DNA from: Paracoccus beibuensis
GTDB lineage: Bacteria; Pseudomonadota; Alphaproteobacteria; Rhodobacterales; Rhodobacteraceae
NCBI RefSeq assembly: GCF_026162625.1
Contig: NZ_JAOTBD010000012.1
Coordinates: 1-64,000, forward strand
Direction of reading: 5' to 3'
DNA: 64,000 nt
Numbering within the stretch: the first letter of the stretch is position 1; each line of letters opens with the position of its first letter. Made by a program: the position numbers and the translations under genes. The notes under the pieces are model-generated. The model saw nothing but the letters and a program-made list of their open reading frames with translations. It ran no database searches and was not told where the DNA came from. This document shows positions 13,349 to 28,460 of this stretch, one piece after another.

Positions 13349-15361
13349 CTACTCCGCCGCCAGCGCAGGCAGGCCGCGCGCCGCCGCCATGCGCGATAGT
13401 TCCCCCATCAGAGGGGAGCAGCGCGCGATCGGGTTCGTCAGGTAGAAGTCCCTGATCGGGTTCACGAAGCTGGCGCGACCCAGGTCGCGCATCGGCAGGC
13501 GCTGCCAGTCGCTTTCGACGACCTGGTCGATGCGGCCCAGATGCGGAACGGCCTCGACCAGCTTGCGGCGCAGTTGCGCCAGGCTGTCCCAGGGCAGCGT
13601 GTGCCCCAGTTCGGCCGACAACGCGCGCAGGATCGCCCAGTTCTCCTTGGCCTCGCCGGGCGCGAAGTTCGCACGCAGCGCCAGCTGGGGCCGGCCTTCG
13701 GTGTTCACGAAGAGGCCCATCTCCTCGGTATAGCAGGCGGCGGGCAGGATGATGTCGGCGCGGTGCGCGCCCCTGTCGCCATGGCTGCCCTGATAGATCA
13801 CGGTCGCGCCCGGCGCGATCTCGACCTCGTCGGCGCCAAGGTTGAAGATCACCTCGGCCCCGTCGATGGCGGCGTTCAGACCGCCTTCGGTCACCGCACC
13901 CACATCCATCGCGCCGACGCGCGACGCCGCGCTGTGCAGCACCAACAGGCGGGCGCCCGTCGTCTCGGCCAAGGCCTGTGCATGGGCCAGGACGCCCTCG
14001 CCGTCGGCCTCGCGCAGGGCGCCCTGCCCCACGATCACCACGCCCGGCTTGTCCGACGCCTCGGCCTTCTCGAGCAGCGTGGACAGCGCCGCACGGTCGG
14101 TGCCGGCGTGGTCATAGTCATAGGTCAGGTCGACCGCCTGGCCGATCACCGTCACCTGCGCCCCATGCACCCAGGCCTTCCGGATGCGGGCGTTCAGGAC
14201 CGGCGCCTCGTCGCGCGGGTTGGTGCCGATCAGCACGATGCTAACCGCGCCGTCGATGTCCGCAATGGTCGCGTTGCCGACATAGCCCGACCGGTTCCCC
14301 GCCGGCAGCCTCGTGCCGTCGGTCCGGCATTCGACCGAACCACCCAGCGCCTCGACCAGCGTCTTCAGGCTGAAGGCCGCCTCGACCGAGGCCAGGTCGC
14401 CGACCAGGCCTGCGACCTTCCGGCCCTGCATCGCAAGAGCGGCGGCGGTCAGTGCCTCGGGCCAGGTGGCCGGACGCAGCTTGCCGTTCTCGCGCAGATA
14501 GGGCTTGTCCAGCCGCTGCCGGCGCAGGCCGTCCCAGACGAAGCGGGTCTTGTCGCTGATCCACTCCTCGTTCACGCCGTCATGGTTGCGCGGCAGGATG
14601 CGCATCACTTCGCGCCCCTTGGTATCCACGCGAATGCTGCTGCCAAGCGCGTCCATGACGTCGATCGTTTCGGTCTTCGACAGCTCCCACGGGCGGGCGG
14701 TGAAGGCATAGGGCTTCGACACCAATGCGCCCACCGGGCAGAGGTCGATGATGTTGCCCTGCAGGTTCGATGCCAGCGTCTGGTTCAGATAGCTGGTGAT
14801 CTCGCTGTCCTCGCCGCGCCCGGTCTGGCCCATCTGGCTGATGCCCGCGACCTCGCTGGTGAAGCGCACGCAGCGGGTGCAGCTGATGCAGCGGGTCATG
14901 TGGGTCTCGACCAACGGGCCCAGGTTCAACTCCTCGGCGGCGCGCTTGGGCTCGCGATAGCGGCTGAAATCGACGCCGTAGGCCATCGCCTGGTCCTGCA
15001 GGTCGCATTCGCCGCCTTGGTCGCAGATCGGGCAGTCCAGCGGATGGTTGATGAGCAGGAACTCCATCACTCCCTCGCGGGCCTTCTTGACCATGGGGCT
15101 GTTGGTGCGGATCTCGGACGGCGCGCCTTCGGGGCCGGGGCGCAGGTCCTTGACCTGCATGGCGCAGCTGGCGGCGGGCTTGGGCGGGCCGCCCACGACC
15201 TCGACCAGGCACATGCGGCAGTTGCCGGCGATAGACAGGCGCTCGTGATAGCAGAAGCGCGGGATCTCGATCCCGGCCAGCTCGCATGCCTGGATCAGGG
15301 TCAGGTTGGGATCGACCTCGATTTCCATGCCATCGATCTTGATTGTCCGCAAATCGGCCAT
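13349..15361 (-). CDS. nuoG: NADH-quinone oxidoreductase subunit G
   Basis: A 670-aa peripheral-arm subunit with an N-terminal [2Fe-2S] domain ([15 protein letters not shown] near residues 34-48), a His-Cys3 cluster motif ([17 protein letters not shown]), a [4Fe-4S] motif ([12 protein letters not shown]) and a molybdopterin-oxidoreductase-like C-terminal domain. The size is close to that of mitochondrial NDUFS1 and alphaproteobacterial NuoG, and shorter than the E. coli protein. The start is taken as the ATG at 15359-15361 ([11 protein letters not shown]), 10 bp after a DUF5333 gene; the frame is open a few codons further upstream. Confidence 0.96.
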   Translation of the reverse strand: MADLRTIKIDGMEIEVDPNLTLIQACELAGIEIPRFCYHERLSIAGNCRMCLVEVVGGPPKPAASCAMQVKDLRPGPEGAPSEIRTNSPMVKKAREGVMEFLLINHPLDCPICDQGGECDLQDQAMAYGVDFSRYREPKRAAEELNLGPLVETHMTRCISCTRCVRFTSEVAGISQMGQTGRGEDSEITSYLNQTLASNLQGNIIDLCPVGALVSKPYAFTARPWELSKTETIDVMDALGSSIRVDTKGREVMRILPRNHDGVNEEWISDKTRFVWDGLRRQRLDKPYLRENGKLRPATWPEALTAAALAMQGRKVAGLVGDLASVEAAFSLKTLVEALGGSVECRTDGTRLPAGNRSGYVGNATIADIDGAVSIVLIGTNPRDEAPVLNARIRKAWVHGAQVTVIGQAVDLTYDYDHAGTDRAALSTLLEKAEASDKPGVVIVGQGALREADGEGVLAHAQALAETTGARLLVLHSAASRVGAMDVGAVTEGGLNAAIDGAEVIFNLGADEVEIAPGATVIYQGSHGDRGAHRADIILPAACYTEEMGLFVNTEGRPQLALRANFAPGEAKENWAILRALSAELGHTLPWDSLAQLRRKLVEAVPHLGRIDQVVESDWQRLPMRDLGRASFVNPIRDFYLTNPIARCSPLMGELSRMAAARGLPALAAE

Positions 15362-15371
15362 GATGTGTTCC

Positions 15372-15767
15372 TTACCTGGCACTCAGCAACGATCCCGCGA
15401 CCGTCTGCCGTGCGATTTCGTCCCGCCCGAGGCGGCAAAAGGTTTCCGGCTGCCCGTTCACGACGCCACGCTCGACCATGTAGCGGTCGGCGGTCGCGTA
15501 GATGCGCCTGCGATCGTCGCGGCTGTCGAGGAAGGCGTCGATCTGCGCTTCGCTGTAGCCCTGGTCCAGCGCGTACCGCTTGAGCTTCCGCGCCTCCGAG
15601 AAGGCCCGGATGATCCGCGCGTCTATGCTGGGGCAACCGCGGCGGACCAGATCCGCGACGCGGGCCTGCACGAGGCGGTCGTTCACGTAGGCGTTCTGGC
15701 TCAGCGGCTCCAGCGCGACGGCGGGGGTGGCCGCCAGCAGGGCGGCAGCGATCAGGGGGCGCAGCAT
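15372..15767 (-). CDS. DUF5333 family exported protein
   Basis: A 131-aa protein with a Sec signal peptide ([20 protein letters not shown]). The mature part has the block [20 protein letters not shown] and a second Cys near the C-terminus ([14 protein letters not shown]), so a disulphide is possible. I assign it to DUF5333, a family I know from nuo clusters of Rhodobacteraceae. Start at 15767 is supported by GGAAGGA about 7 nt upstream and by the signal peptide; the same frame is open back to an ATG overlapping the nuoF stop, which would bury the signal. Located between nuoF and nuoG. Function unknown. Confidence 0.75.
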   Translation of the reverse strand: MLRPLIAAALLAATPAVALEPLSQNAYVNDRLVQARVADLVRRGCPSIDARIIRAFSEARKLKRYALDQGYSEAQIDAFLDSRDDRRRIYATADRYMVERGVVNGQPETFCRLGRDEIARQTVAGSLLSAR

Positions 15768-15868
15768 GGCACGATCCTTCCGGTGATGATGTGTCCCCAC
15801 ATAACTACCCGGCAGGCCATCTGCCCGACACGAGGCCGTGCGGCCGCCGTGATATGCCCCCCGCGTCA

Positions 15869-17188
<1,320 letters not shown>

Positions 17189-17401
17189 TCACGCATTCCT
17201 GCGCCGCCAGATACGCCAGGTCACGATCAGCGACCAGACAAAAGCGCCGATGGCGGCGAGGTCGGCCAGATAGGCCCACCGTCCCGCCCAGTCATATTCC
17301 TTCCCGACCGCCTGAATGGCGATCCAGATCAGCATGGTCACCGCGATGACGATCGCGACCAGCCGCATCTGGCGTGCGTCCTGTTCATCCCGGCCCGCCA
17401 T
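17189..17401 (-). CDS. DUF5337 family small membrane protein
   Basis: A 70-aa protein with two predicted membrane helices (LVAIVIAVTMLIWIAIQAV and LADLAAIGAFVWSLIVTW) and a basic C-terminus (WRIWRRRNA). It matches DUF5337, which I associate with nuo clusters of Rhodobacteraceae. The ATG at 17399-17401 overlaps the stop of the upstream gene by one base, and nuoF begins 24 bp downstream. Its membrane location and position suggest a complex I accessory or assembly role, but this is not shown by the sequence. Confidence 0.75.
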   Translation of the reverse strand: MAGRDEQDARQMRLVAIVIAVTMLIWIAIQAVGKEYDWAGRWAYLADLAAIGAFVWSLIVTWRIWRRRNA

Positions 17402-17835
17402 CAGGCGCGCCCTTCGGCGGCCAGCGCACGCGCCTGGCCCACCCGATCGTCGCGGCGGATCAGGGCCGCCTGCCGACCGATGCGCGCGGCGACCTGGTCG
17501 ACTTGCGCGTCGTCCCACTGCGCAAAGCGCGTCACGCCCGCAGCCCGCAGCGCCGCCTCGATCTTGCCTCCGATGCCGCGACCGTTGTCTGAGCCCGCCG
17601 CGACCATCGGATCCGGCAGCACCAGCGCCCCGGGCGCCCGCTCGTCACCGTCCATGGCCACCGACCCGGCCTCGATCATCCAGTGCACCACGGTCGCCAG
17701 AAGCAAGCCAGCGATGACCGCCAGAACAAGCACGGCCAGCCAGCCCACGGTGCCGGACAGTCCAATCGCAAGCATGATCAGCACCGTCGTCGCGGCGCTG
17801 GTCATGCTGCTGGGGGAAGTCGTCCTGGCTGGCAT
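17401..17835 (-). CDS. Membrane-anchored protein with helix-hairpin-helix-like C-terminus
   Basis: A 144-aa protein. The N-terminal third is hydrophobic and looks like one or two membrane helices (TTVLIMLAIGLSGTVGWLA, VLVLAVIAGLLLATVVHWM). The last 60 residues contain GRGIGGKIEAALRAAGVTRF followed by AQWDDAQVDQVAARIG, which resembles a helix-hairpin-helix unit of the kind fused to the C-terminus of NuoE in some alphaproteobacteria. It begins 34 bp after nuoE and overlaps the DUF5337 gene by one base. The NuoE of this window lacks that unit, so this gene may supply it as a separate, membrane-tethered protein; that is inference. Confidence 0.6.
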   Translation of the reverse strand: MPARTTSPSSMTSAATTVLIMLAIGLSGTVGWLAVLVLAVIAGLLLATVVHWMIEAGSVAMDGDERAPGALVLPDPMVAAGSDNGRGIGGKIEAALRAAGVTRFAQWDDAQVDQVAARIGRQAALIRRDDRVGQARALAAEGRA

Positions 17836-17869
17836 TCCTTGCTCCGCTCGGGCGGCCTGGCCGCGATCC

Positions 17870-18769
17870 TCAGTCCTTGTTGCCGTCGCGTGCTTCCTCG
17901 GCGCGCACGCCCTGGGGTTCGCGCTTCGACCGTGGCCGCGCAGCGGATGCCGCCTCGGCCTCCTGCTCGGTTACGCCGGTTTCATCGACGGGCATGCCCT
18001 TCGACGGACGCGGCTCGATTTCGGGCGCGGTGTCGCGGCCGGTGCGGTCGTCAACCGCCGCGTCGGGCGTCCTGCGCCACTTGGTCAGGATCGGCACCTC
18101 TGTCCCGTCGATGCGCTTCAGCGTCTCGCCCAGATCCGTAGCCAACTGGACGCTGGCATTCATTTCGCTGCCCTCGATCTCGGTCAGACTGGTCCGGCCG
18201 GTCGCGGGTTCGGACGCGAAGCGCCCGACCTGAGATCCCGGCTGCGGCACTTCGCCTGCGGACATCCGGTCGATCAGCGCCTCGAGGCTCTCGGGCGTCA
18301 GGTCCTCGTAATAGTCCTTGCCGATCTGGGCCATTGGTGCGTTGGCGCAGGCGCCCAGGCACTCGACCTCTTCCCAGCTGAACTTGCCGTCCGCCGACAG
18401 CGTGTGGGGCGTCGGCGCGATCTTGCGCTTGCAGACCTCGATCAGCGCCTCGGCACCGCAGATCATGCAGGTGGTGGTGCCGCAGATCTGAATATTCGCC
18501 ACGGTGCCAACCGGTTGCAGCTGAAACATGAAGTAGAACGTCGCCACTTCCAGCGCACGGATATAGGCCATGCCCAGCATCTCGGCGCAGGTTTCGATCG
18601 CGGGCCGCGAAAGCCAGCCCTCCTGTTCCTGCGCGCGCCACAGAAGCGGAATGATCGCCGACTGCTGGCGACCCTCGGGATACTTCGTCATCTGCGCCCG
18701 CGCCCATTCAAGGTTCGCGGGCGTGAATTCGAAGCTGTCCGGCTGGACGGGGTGAAGGCGGCGCAGCAT
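17870..18769 (-). CDS. nuoE: NADH-quinone oxidoreductase subunit E
   Basis: A 299-aa thioredoxin-like subunit with cluster N1a. The core (residues 1 to about 165) has the four cluster cysteines in [10 protein letters not shown] and [10 protein letters not shown]. The last 130 residues are a polar, low-conservation extension rich in Glu, Arg, Pro and Thr that seems disordered, longer than in E. coli NuoE (about 166 aa) and longer than the 239 aa I recall for Paracoccus denitrificans. The ATG overlaps the nuoD stop by one base (TGATG). Confidence 0.95.
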   Translation of the reverse strand: MLRRLHPVQPDSFEFTPANLEWARAQMTKYPEGRQQSAIIPLLWRAQEQEGWLSRPAIETCAEMLGMAYIRALEVATFYFMFQLQPVGTVANIQICGTTTCMICGAEALIEVCKRKIAPTPHTLSADGKFSWEEVECLGACANAPMAQIGKDYYEDLTPESLEALIDRMSAGEVPQPGSQVGRFASEPATGRTSLTEIEGSEMNASVQLATDLGETLKRIDGTEVPILTKWRRTPDAAVDDRTGRDTAPEIEPRPSKGMPVDETGVTEQEAEAASAARPRSKREPQGVRAEEARDGNKD

Positions 18770-20007
18770 CAGCGGTCAACCTCTCCGAAGACGATATCCT
18801 GGGTGGCGATCAGCGCCGGCACGTCCGCCAGCAGGTGACCCTTGGCCATCCAGTCCATGGATTGCAGGTGCAGGAAGCCCGGCGCCCGCAGCTTGGCGCG
18901 ATAGGGCTTGTTGGTGCCGTCGCTGACCAGATAGACGCCGAACTCGCCCTTGGGGGCCTCGACGGCGGCATAGATCTCGCCCGCCGGGACGTGGAAGCCC
19001 TCGGTGTAAAGCTTGAAGTGGTGGATCAGGCTCTCCATGTCGCGCTTCATGTCGCCGCGCTTGGGCGGCGTCAGCTTGCCGCGCGCCAGGATGTCGCCCA
19101 TCGGCTCGGCCCGCAGCTTGTGGATCGCCTGGCGCATGATGCTGGTCGATTCCCGCATCTCCTGCATCCGGCAGAGGAAGCGGTCATAGCAGTCGCCATT
19201 GGTGCCGACCGGGATCTTGAAGTCAAACTCGTCATAGCACTCGTAGGGCTGCGAGCGGCGCAGGTCCCAGGCCATGCCCGAACCGCGCACCATCACGCCC
19301 GAAAAGCCCCAGTCCAGCGCGTCCTGTTCGCTGACCACGCCGATGCCGACCAGGCGCTGCTTGAAGATCCGGTTCTCGGTCAGCAGCGTATCCAGGTCGT
19401 CCAGCACCTTGGGGAACTGGTCGCACCAGGCCTCTATATCGTCCAGAAGATCGGGCGGCAGGTCCTGGTGGACGCCGCCGGGCCGGAAGTAGGCCGCATG
19501 CAGGCGCGCGCCGCTGGCGCGTTCATAGAAGATCATCAGGTCTTCGCGCGCCTCGAACCCCCAGAGCGGCGGTGTCAGCGCGCCCACGTCCAACGCGCCG
19601 GTGGTCAGGCCCAGCAGGTGGTTCAGGATGCGGCCGATCTCGCAATAGAGAACCCGGATCAGGCTGGCGCGGCGCGGCACGACGGTGCCAGTCAGACGCT
19701 CGATCGCCAGGCACCAGGCATGCTCCTGGTTCATCGGCGAGACGTAATCCAGCCGGTCGAAATAGGGCAGGTTCTGCAGGTAGGTGCGACTTTCCATCAG
19801 CTTCTCGGTGCCGCGGTGCAGCAGGCCGATATGCGGATCGGCGCGCTCGACGATCTCGCCGTCCAATTCCAGCACCATGCGCAGCACGCCGTGGGCTGCC
19901 GGGTGCTGGGGACCGAAGTTGATATTGAAGTTGCGGATGCGCTGTTCGCCGGTCAGGGCGTCCTTCGACCCGTCGCCATACTGGTTGTCGCGGATATCGC
20001 CGTCCAT
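18769..20007 (-). CDS. nuoD: NADH-quinone oxidoreductase subunit D
   Basis: A 412-aa subunit (49-kDa/NDUFS2 family) that forms the quinone head-group site with NuoB. It contains [16 protein letters not shown] with the quinone-site histidine, [14 protein letters not shown], and the C-terminal [20 protein letters not shown] and [20 protein letters not shown]. nuoC and nuoD are separate genes here, unlike the fused nuoCD of E. coli. The gene lies 4 bp after nuoC. Confidence 0.98.
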   Translation of the reverse strand: MDGDIRDNQYGDGSKDALTGEQRIRNFNINFGPQHPAAHGVLRMVLELDGEIVERADPHIGLLHRGTEKLMESRTYLQNLPYFDRLDYVSPMNQEHAWCLAIERLTGTVVPRRASLIRVLYCEIGRILNHLLGLTTGALDVGALTPPLWGFEAREDLMIFYERASGARLHAAYFRPGGVHQDLPPDLLDDIEAWCDQFPKVLDDLDTLLTENRIFKQRLVGIGVVSEQDALDWGFSGVMVRGSGMAWDLRRSQPYECYDEFDFKIPVGTNGDCYDRFLCRMQEMRESTSIMRQAIHKLRAEPMGDILARGKLTPPKRGDMKRDMESLIHHFKLYTEGFHVPAGEIYAAVEAPKGEFGVYLVSDGTNKPYRAKLRAPGFLHLQSMDWMAKGHLLADVPALIATQDIVFGEVDR

Positions 20008-20011
20008 GGCC

Positions 20012-20629
20012 TTACCCCTTGCTCTTTTCGTCGCCGGGCAGGACGTATTGGGTCCCCTCCCACGGCGAGAGGAAGTCGAACTGGCGGTATTCCTGCACCA
20101 GGTTGACCGGTTCGTAGATCACCCGCTTCTCGGCCTCGTCATAGCGGACCTCGACATAGCCCGTGGTCGGGAAGTCCTTGCGCAGCGGGTGGCCAGCAAA
20201 GCCATAGTCGGTCAGGATGCGCCGCATGTCCGGATGCCCCGTGAAGAGGATGCCGAACATGTCGAAGACCTCGCGCTCGAACCAGTTGGCCGACGGGTGG
20301 ATGCGCGTCAGCGACGGCAGCATCTCGTCTTCGCGAATCGCGACCTTCACGCGGATGCGCTGGTTCTGGTACATCGACAGGAAGTGCCAGACCACGTCGA
20401 AGCGCTGCTGGCGCGACGGATAGTCGACGGCGGTGATGTCCACGAGCGTCGAGAACCGGCAGCTGCTGTCGCTGCGCAGGAACTCGATCAGGTCAAGGAT
20501 GCCCGCGGCGGTCGCGGTCACCGTCAGGTCGCCGTTCGCGACGGCCGCGCCGACCACCTCGGCCGGGCGGCGGGTGCGGATATGTTCGGCCAGTTGGTCC
20601 AGCGCGTCGAGGTCGGGATAGACGGCCAT
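20012..20629 (-). CDS. nuoC: NADH-quinone oxidoreductase subunit C
   Basis: A 205-aa peripheral-arm subunit (30-kDa/NDUFS3 family). The signature [21 protein letters not shown] region and [13 protein letters not shown] are complete; [20 protein letters not shown] is the conserved central strand. It has no cofactor and helps hold NuoD and NuoB. Starts 2 bp after nuoB and ends 4 bp before nuoD. Confidence 0.97.
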   Translation of the reverse strand: MAVYPDLDALDQLAEHIRTRRPAEVVGAAVANGDLTVTATAAGILDLIEFLRSDSSCRFSTLVDITAVDYPSRQQRFDVVWHFLSMYQNQRIRVKVAIREDEMLPSLTRIHPSANWFEREVFDMFGILFTGHPDMRRILTDYGFAGHPLRKDFPTTGYVEVRYDEAEKRVIYEPVNLVQEYRQFDFLSPWEGTQYVLPGDEKSKG

Positions 20630-20631
20630 CG

Positions 20632-21521
<890 letters not shown>

Positions 21522-21585
21522 GGGCGTTGATCCCCTTGTCGGTCGCGGGGATCACGGCTCACCTCGCGACGGGTTGGCTGAGTGC

Positions 21586-21614
21586 CGTTTAGACCCGGCA
21601 GGCTGCGGGGTCAA
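21586..21614 (-). promoter_or_regulatory. Candidate promoter of the nuo operon
   Basis: On the minus strand, TTGACC (21609-21614) is followed after 17 bp by TAAACG (21586-21591), about 65 bp upstream of the nuoA ATG. This is the best sigma-70-like pair in the 246-bp space between nuoA and pyc. Match to consensus is partial, so it is a proposal only. Confidence 0.4.
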
Positions 21615-21767
21615 CGGCTCCGAAACGGCGAAAAGCGGGGCATTGGACGCAATCGTGCAGAATCCAAGGCCGGCGCCGCAACGAAGCGCGGGCGACTTGT
21701 TCCGACAGGTGGGGGCGCTGCCGCGACCCCGCAAGGGCATGATTGCCCCGGGGGCCGCGGCAGAATG

Positions 21768-24700
21768 TCACTCGATCTCGACCAGCAGGTCCTTTGCGTC
21801 GATCTGCTGGCCGGGGCTGACGTGGAGGGCCTTGATGGTGCCGTCGCGGTCGGCGTGAAGGCCGGTTTCCATCTTCATCGCCTCGATGGTCAGCAGCAGA
21901 TCGCCCTGCGTGACCGCCTGCCCCGCCGTCACGCCGACCGAGGCGATGACCCCCGGCATGGGCGCGCCGACATGACCGTCGTTGGTGGGATCGGCCTTGG
22001 GCCGCGCGGCCGAGGCGCCGACCGCCTTGCGGTTCGGGACCCGCACCTGGCGCGGCTGGCCGTTCAGTTCGAAGAAGACCTTCATCTCGCCCTTGTCGTC
22101 GGTCTCGCCCAGGGTCAGCAGGCGAATCTCCAGCGTCTTGCCGGGGTCGATCTCGACGCTGATCTCCTGCCCCGGCTCCATGCCGTAAAAGAAGGTCCGC
22201 GTCGGCAGGGTGCGCACCGGGCCATAGGTCTGGTGGCGCTGCATGTAATCGGTGAAGACCTTGGGATACATCAGGTACCCGTTCAGATCCTCGTCGTCGA
22301 TCTCGACATCCAGATCCTCGATCAGCTTTTGGCGCACGGCCTCGATATCGACCGGTTCCAGATGCGCGCCGGGGCGGTCGGTGATGGGCGCTTCACCCTT
22401 CAGGACCTTCTTCTGGATGGCCTCGGGCCAGCCGCCGGGAGGCTGGCCCAGGTTGCCGCGCATCATGTCCACGACACTGTCGGGGAAGGACATGTCGCGG
22501 TCGGGGTCCGCCACGTCGGCCGGTGTCAGGTTCTGAGACACCATCATCAGCGCCATGTCCCCCACGACCTTGGAACTGGGCGTGACCTTCACGATGTCGC
22601 CGAACATCCGGTTCACGTCGGCATAGGCTTGGGCGACCTCGTGCCAGCGATCCTCCAGCCCCATCGACCGCGCCTGCGATTTGAGGTTGGTGAACTGTCC
22701 GCCCGGCATCTCGTGCAGATAGACCTCTGACGCGGGCGACTGCAGGCCCGACTCAAAGGCGGCATAACTTTCGCGGACCCGCTCCCAATAGTTGCTGATC
22801 GAGCGGATCGCGCCGATGTCCAGGCCCGTGTCGCGATCGGTCTGGGCCAGCGCCTCGACCACGGACCCCAGCGTCGGCTGGCTGGTATTTCCCGACAGCG
22901 CATCCATCGCGCAGTCGACGGCGTCCACGCCCGCCTCGGCCGCGGCCAGGATGGTCGCGCCGCCCATGCCGCTGGTGTCATGGGTGTGGAAGTGGATCGG
23001 CAAGCCGACCTCCTCCTTCAGGGCCTTGATCAGGATGCGGGCGGCGGCGGGCTTCAGAAGCCCCGCCATGTCCTTCAGCCCCAGCACATGCGCGCCGGCC
23101 GCCTTCAGGTCCTGCGCGGTGCGGACATAGTACTGCAGGTCATACTTCGACCGCTCGGGGTCCAACATGTTGCCGGTATAGCAGACGGTGCCTTCGCAGA
23201 TCTTGCCGGACTCGATCACGGCGTCCATGGCGACGCGCATGTTCTCGACCCAGTTGAGGCTGTCGAAGACGCGGAAGACGTCGATGCCGGTCCTTGCGGC
23301 CTGCGCCACGAAGGACTGCACCACGTTGTCGGGATAGTTGGTGTACCCCACCCCGTTCGACGCGCGCAGCAGCATCTGCGTCATCAGGTTCGGCATGCCC
23401 GCCCGGATGTCGCGCAGCCGCTGCCAGGGGCATTCCTGCAGGAACCGATAGGCCACGTCGAAGGTCGCCCCGCCCCAGCATTCCACGCTGAACAGCTGCG
23501 GCAGGTTCGCGGCATAGGAGGGCGCCACACGGATCATGTCGATCGACCGCATCCGGGTCGCCAGCAGCGACTGGTGCCCGTCGCGCATGGTCGTGTCGGT
23601 GATCAACAGCTGCTTCTGCGCCGCCATCCAGTCGGCCACGGCCTGCGCGCCCTTCTCCTCCAGCAGCTGGCGGGTGCCCGGCGCGGGGCCCGCCACGGGC
23701 GCGGGCGGCACCGGGGGCCGCGCCTGCGCCGGCGGCAGCGGGCGGCCCGCCGTTTCCGGATGACCGTTCACGCTGATGTCGGCCAGGTAGGTCAGGATTT
23801 TGGTCGCCCGGTCCTGCCGCTTCTTGAAGTCGAACAGGTCGTCGGTCGTGTCGATGAACTTGGTCGTGTAGGTGTCGTTCAGGAAGGTCGGGTGCTTCAG
23901 CAGGTTGATCACGAAGTCGATGTTCGTCGACACGCCGCGCACCCGGAACTCGCGCAGCGCGCGGTCCATGCGCTTGATCGCCTGGTCGGGCGTCTGCGCC
24001 CAGGCCGTCACCTTGACCAGCAGCGAATCGTAATACCGGGTGATGACGCCGCCGGAATAGGCCGTGCCGCCGTCCAGGCGGATGCCCATGCCGGTGGCCG
24101 ACCGATAGGCCGTGATGCGGCCATAATCGGGGATGAAGTTGTTCTGCGGGTCTTCCGTCGTCACGCGGCACTGCAGCGCGTGGCCTGACAGGGTCACGTC
24201 CTCTTGCCGGGGATGGCCGGTGGCCTCGGCCAGTGTCGCGCCTTCGGCGATCTTGATCTGGGACTGGACGATGTCGATGCCGGTGACCTCCTCGGTCACG
24301 GTGTGTTCGACCTGAACACGCGGGTTCACCTCGATGAAGTAGAACTGCTGGCTGTCCATATCCATCAGGAACTCGACCGTGCCGGCGTTCTGGTAACCGA
24401 CCGCCTGGCCGATCTTCAGCGCCAGCGCGCAGACTTCCTCGCGCTGCGCCTCGGTCAGATAGGGCGCGGGCGCGCGTTCGACGACCTTCTGGTTGCGGCG
24501 CTGCACGGTGCAGTCGCGCTCATAGAGGTGATAGAGGCCGCCATGCGTGTCGCCCAGAAGCTGCACCTCGACGTGGCGGGCGCGCAGGATCATCTTTTCC
24601 AGATAGCCCTCGCCGTTGCCAAAGGCCGCCTCGGCCTCGCGCCGGCCCTCGCGGACCTTCTCGACCAGTTCCTCGGGCTTGTTTATGGGCCGCATGCCGC

Positions 24701-25199
24701 GCCCGCCGCCGCCCCAGCTGGCCTTCAGCATCAGCGGATAGCCGACCTCGGCTGCCTCGCGGCTGATGGCGTCGAAATCCTCGCCCAGAACCTCGGTCGC
24801 CGGAATGACCGGAACACCCGCCTGAATGGCCACGCGCCGGGCGCTGGCCTTGTCGCCAAGGGCGCGCATCGTGTCAGCGCGCGGGCCGATGAAGGTGATG
24901 CCCGCCGCCGCGCAGGCATCCACGAAGTCGGGGTTTTCCGACAGCAGGCCGTATCCCGGGTGGATCGCGTCGGCGCCCGACAGCCTGGCCACGCGGATGA
25001 TCTCGGGGATCGACAGATAGGCCGCGACGGGGCCCAAGCCTTCGCCGATGCGATAGGCCTCGTCCGCCTTGAAACGGTGCAGGCCCAGCTTGTCTTCCTC
25101 GGCATAGACCGCGACCGTCTTCTTGCCCAGCTCGTTCGCCGCCCGCATCACGCGGATCGCGATCTCGCCACGGTTCGCGATCAGAATCTTCTTGAACAT
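21768..25199 (-). CDS. pyc: Pyruvate carboxylase
   Basis: A 1143-aa multidomain biotin enzyme that makes oxaloacetate from pyruvate and bicarbonate with ATP (anaplerosis). Order: biotin carboxylase domain (FKKILIANRGEIAIRVMRAA at the N-terminus, ATP-grasp loop WGGGGRGMRPI), carboxyltransferase TIM barrel (TTMRDGHQSLLATRMRS with metal and substrate residues, WGGATFDVAYRFL), allosteric/linker region, and a C-terminal biotinyl domain with EAMKME, whose Lys is biotinylated. Full length and intact. The start ATG has AAGGGGG upstream. Divergent from uvrA. birA, the ligase needed to activate it, lies 17 kb downstream on the same strand. Confidence 0.97.
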   Translation of the reverse strand: MFKKILIANRGEIAIRVMRAANELGKKTVAVYAEEDKLGLHRFKADEAYRIGEGLGPVAAYLSIPEIIRVARLSGADAIHPGYGLLSENPDFVDACAAAGITFIGPRADTMRALGDKASARRVAIQAGVPVIPATEVLGEDFDAISREAAEVGYPLMLKASWGGGGRGMRPINKPEELVEKVREGRREAEAAFGNGEGYLEKMILRARHVEVQLLGDTHGGLYHLYERDCTVQRRNQKVVERAPAPYLTEAQREEVCALALKIGQAVGYQNAGTVEFLMDMDSQQFYFIEVNPRVQVEHTVTEEVTGIDIVQSQIKIAEGATLAEATGHPRQEDVTLSGHALQCRVTTEDPQNNFIPDYGRITAYRSATGMGIRLDGGTAYSGGVITRYYDSLLVKVTAWAQTPDQAIKRMDRALREFRVRGVSTNIDFVINLLKHPTFLNDTYTTKFIDTTDDLFDFKKRQDRATKILTYLADISVNGHPETAGRPLPPAQARPPVPPAPVAGPAPGTRQLLEEKGAQAVADWMAAQKQLLITDTTMRDGHQSLLATRMRSIDMIRVAPSYAANLPQLFSVECWGGATFDVAYRFLQECPWQRLRDIRAGMPNLMTQMLLRASNGVGYTNYPDNVVQSFVAQAARTGIDVFRVFDSLNWVENMRVAMDAVIESGKICEGTVCYTGNMLDPERSKYDLQYYVRTAQDLKAAGAHVLGLKDMAGLLKPAAARILIKALKEEVGLPIHFHTHDTSGMGGATILAAAEAGVDAVDCAMDALSGNTSQPTLGSVVEALAQTDRDTGLDIGAIRSISNYWERVRESYAAFESGLQSPASEVYLHEMPGGQFTNLKSQARSMGLEDRWHEVAQAYADVNRMFGDIVKVTPSSKVVGDMALMMVSQNLTPADVADPDRDMSFPDSVVDMMRGNLGQPPGGWPEAIQKKVLKGEAPITDRPGAHLEPVDIEAVRQKLIEDLDVEIDDEDLNGYLMYPKVFTDYMQRHQTYGPVRTLPTRTFFYGMEPGQEISVEIDPGKTLEIRLLTLGETDDKGEMKVFFELNGQPRQVRVPNRKAVGASAARPKADPTNDGHVGAPMPGVIASVGVTAGQAVTQGDLLLTIEAMKMETGLHADRDGTIKALHVSPGQQIDAKDLLVEIE

Positions 25200-25226
25200 G
25201 CCGTCCCCCTTGTCCTCGTCGGCCGC

Positions 25227-25254
25227 ATCCTAGCCGTGCTGCGTTGCAGCGCAA
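25227..25254 (-). promoter_or_regulatory. Candidate promoter of pyc
   Basis: On the minus strand, TTGCGC (25249-25254) and TAGGAT (25227-25232) are separated by 16 bp and lie 28 bp before the pyc start. The match is moderate. Confidence 0.35.
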
Positions 25255-25306
25255 GCACCGCCATCGTCATGAGGCAAGGGCGACGAAAGGCGGAGACGCG
25301 TTTGAT

Positions 25307-25332
25307 GTTCACTCTCCGTTCATATTTGGAAC
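25307..25332 (+). promoter_or_regulatory. SOS (LexA) box upstream of uvrA
   Basis: GTTC (25307-25310), seven bases, GTTC (25318-25321) is the direct-repeat LexA site known for alphaproteobacteria such as Rhodobacter and Caulobacter. A third half-site, GAAC at 25329-25332, follows after another seven bases and forms an inverted pair with the second GTTC. The site is 54-79 bp upstream of the uvrA ATG and is likely to repress uvrA until DNA damage. Confidence 0.75.
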
Positions 25333-25385
25333 TTGCTTTTCAGGCATGCGTCCCTATGTGATGCGACTTGGCAGAGGGGCACGTG

Positions 25386-28238
<2,853 letters not shown>

Positions 28239-28291
28239 CCGGTGGTCTGAAGGCGCCGCAAAAAAGTTCGGACCATGGTGGTTTTTCCTCT

Positions 28292-28320
28292 TGCAGACCC
28301 CCGCCGCCTCCCGTAAATCA
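28292..28320 (+). promoter_or_regulatory. Candidate promoter of tRNA-Gly
   Basis: TTGCAG (28292-28297), 17-bp spacer, TAAATC (28315-28320). Transcription would start near 28327, giving a leader of about 54 nt before the tRNA. It is the only reasonable pair in the gap after uvrA. Confidence 0.4.
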
Positions 28321-28380
28321 CCGCTCACCGAAGGCGAGACGGTGACCGGAAACGGAAACGGATTGCAGACGGAACGGAGC

Positions 28381-28455
28381 GCGGGCGTAGCTCAGGGGTA
28401 GAGCATAACCTTGCCAAGGTTAGGGTCGTGAGTTCGAATCTCATCGCCCGCTCCA
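28381..28455 (+). tRNA. tRNA-Gly (anticodon GCC)
   Basis: A complete 75-nt cloverleaf. The acceptor stem GCGGGCG (28381-28387) pairs with CGCCCGC (28445-28451). The anticodon stem TAACC/GGTTA encloses the loop TTGCCAA with GCC at 28413-28415. The T-loop GTTCGAATC is present, and the 3' CCA is encoded (28453-28455). It reads GGC and GGU glycine codons. An intrinsic terminator follows 5 nt later, so it is a single-gene transcript. Confidence 0.97.
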
Positions 28456-28460
28456 AAACA

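Noticed and set aside
15768-15868. A longer DUF5333 protein starting at the nuoF stop
   Set aside because: It would place 33 polar residues before a clear signal peptide; ATG 15767 has its own ribosome-binding site.
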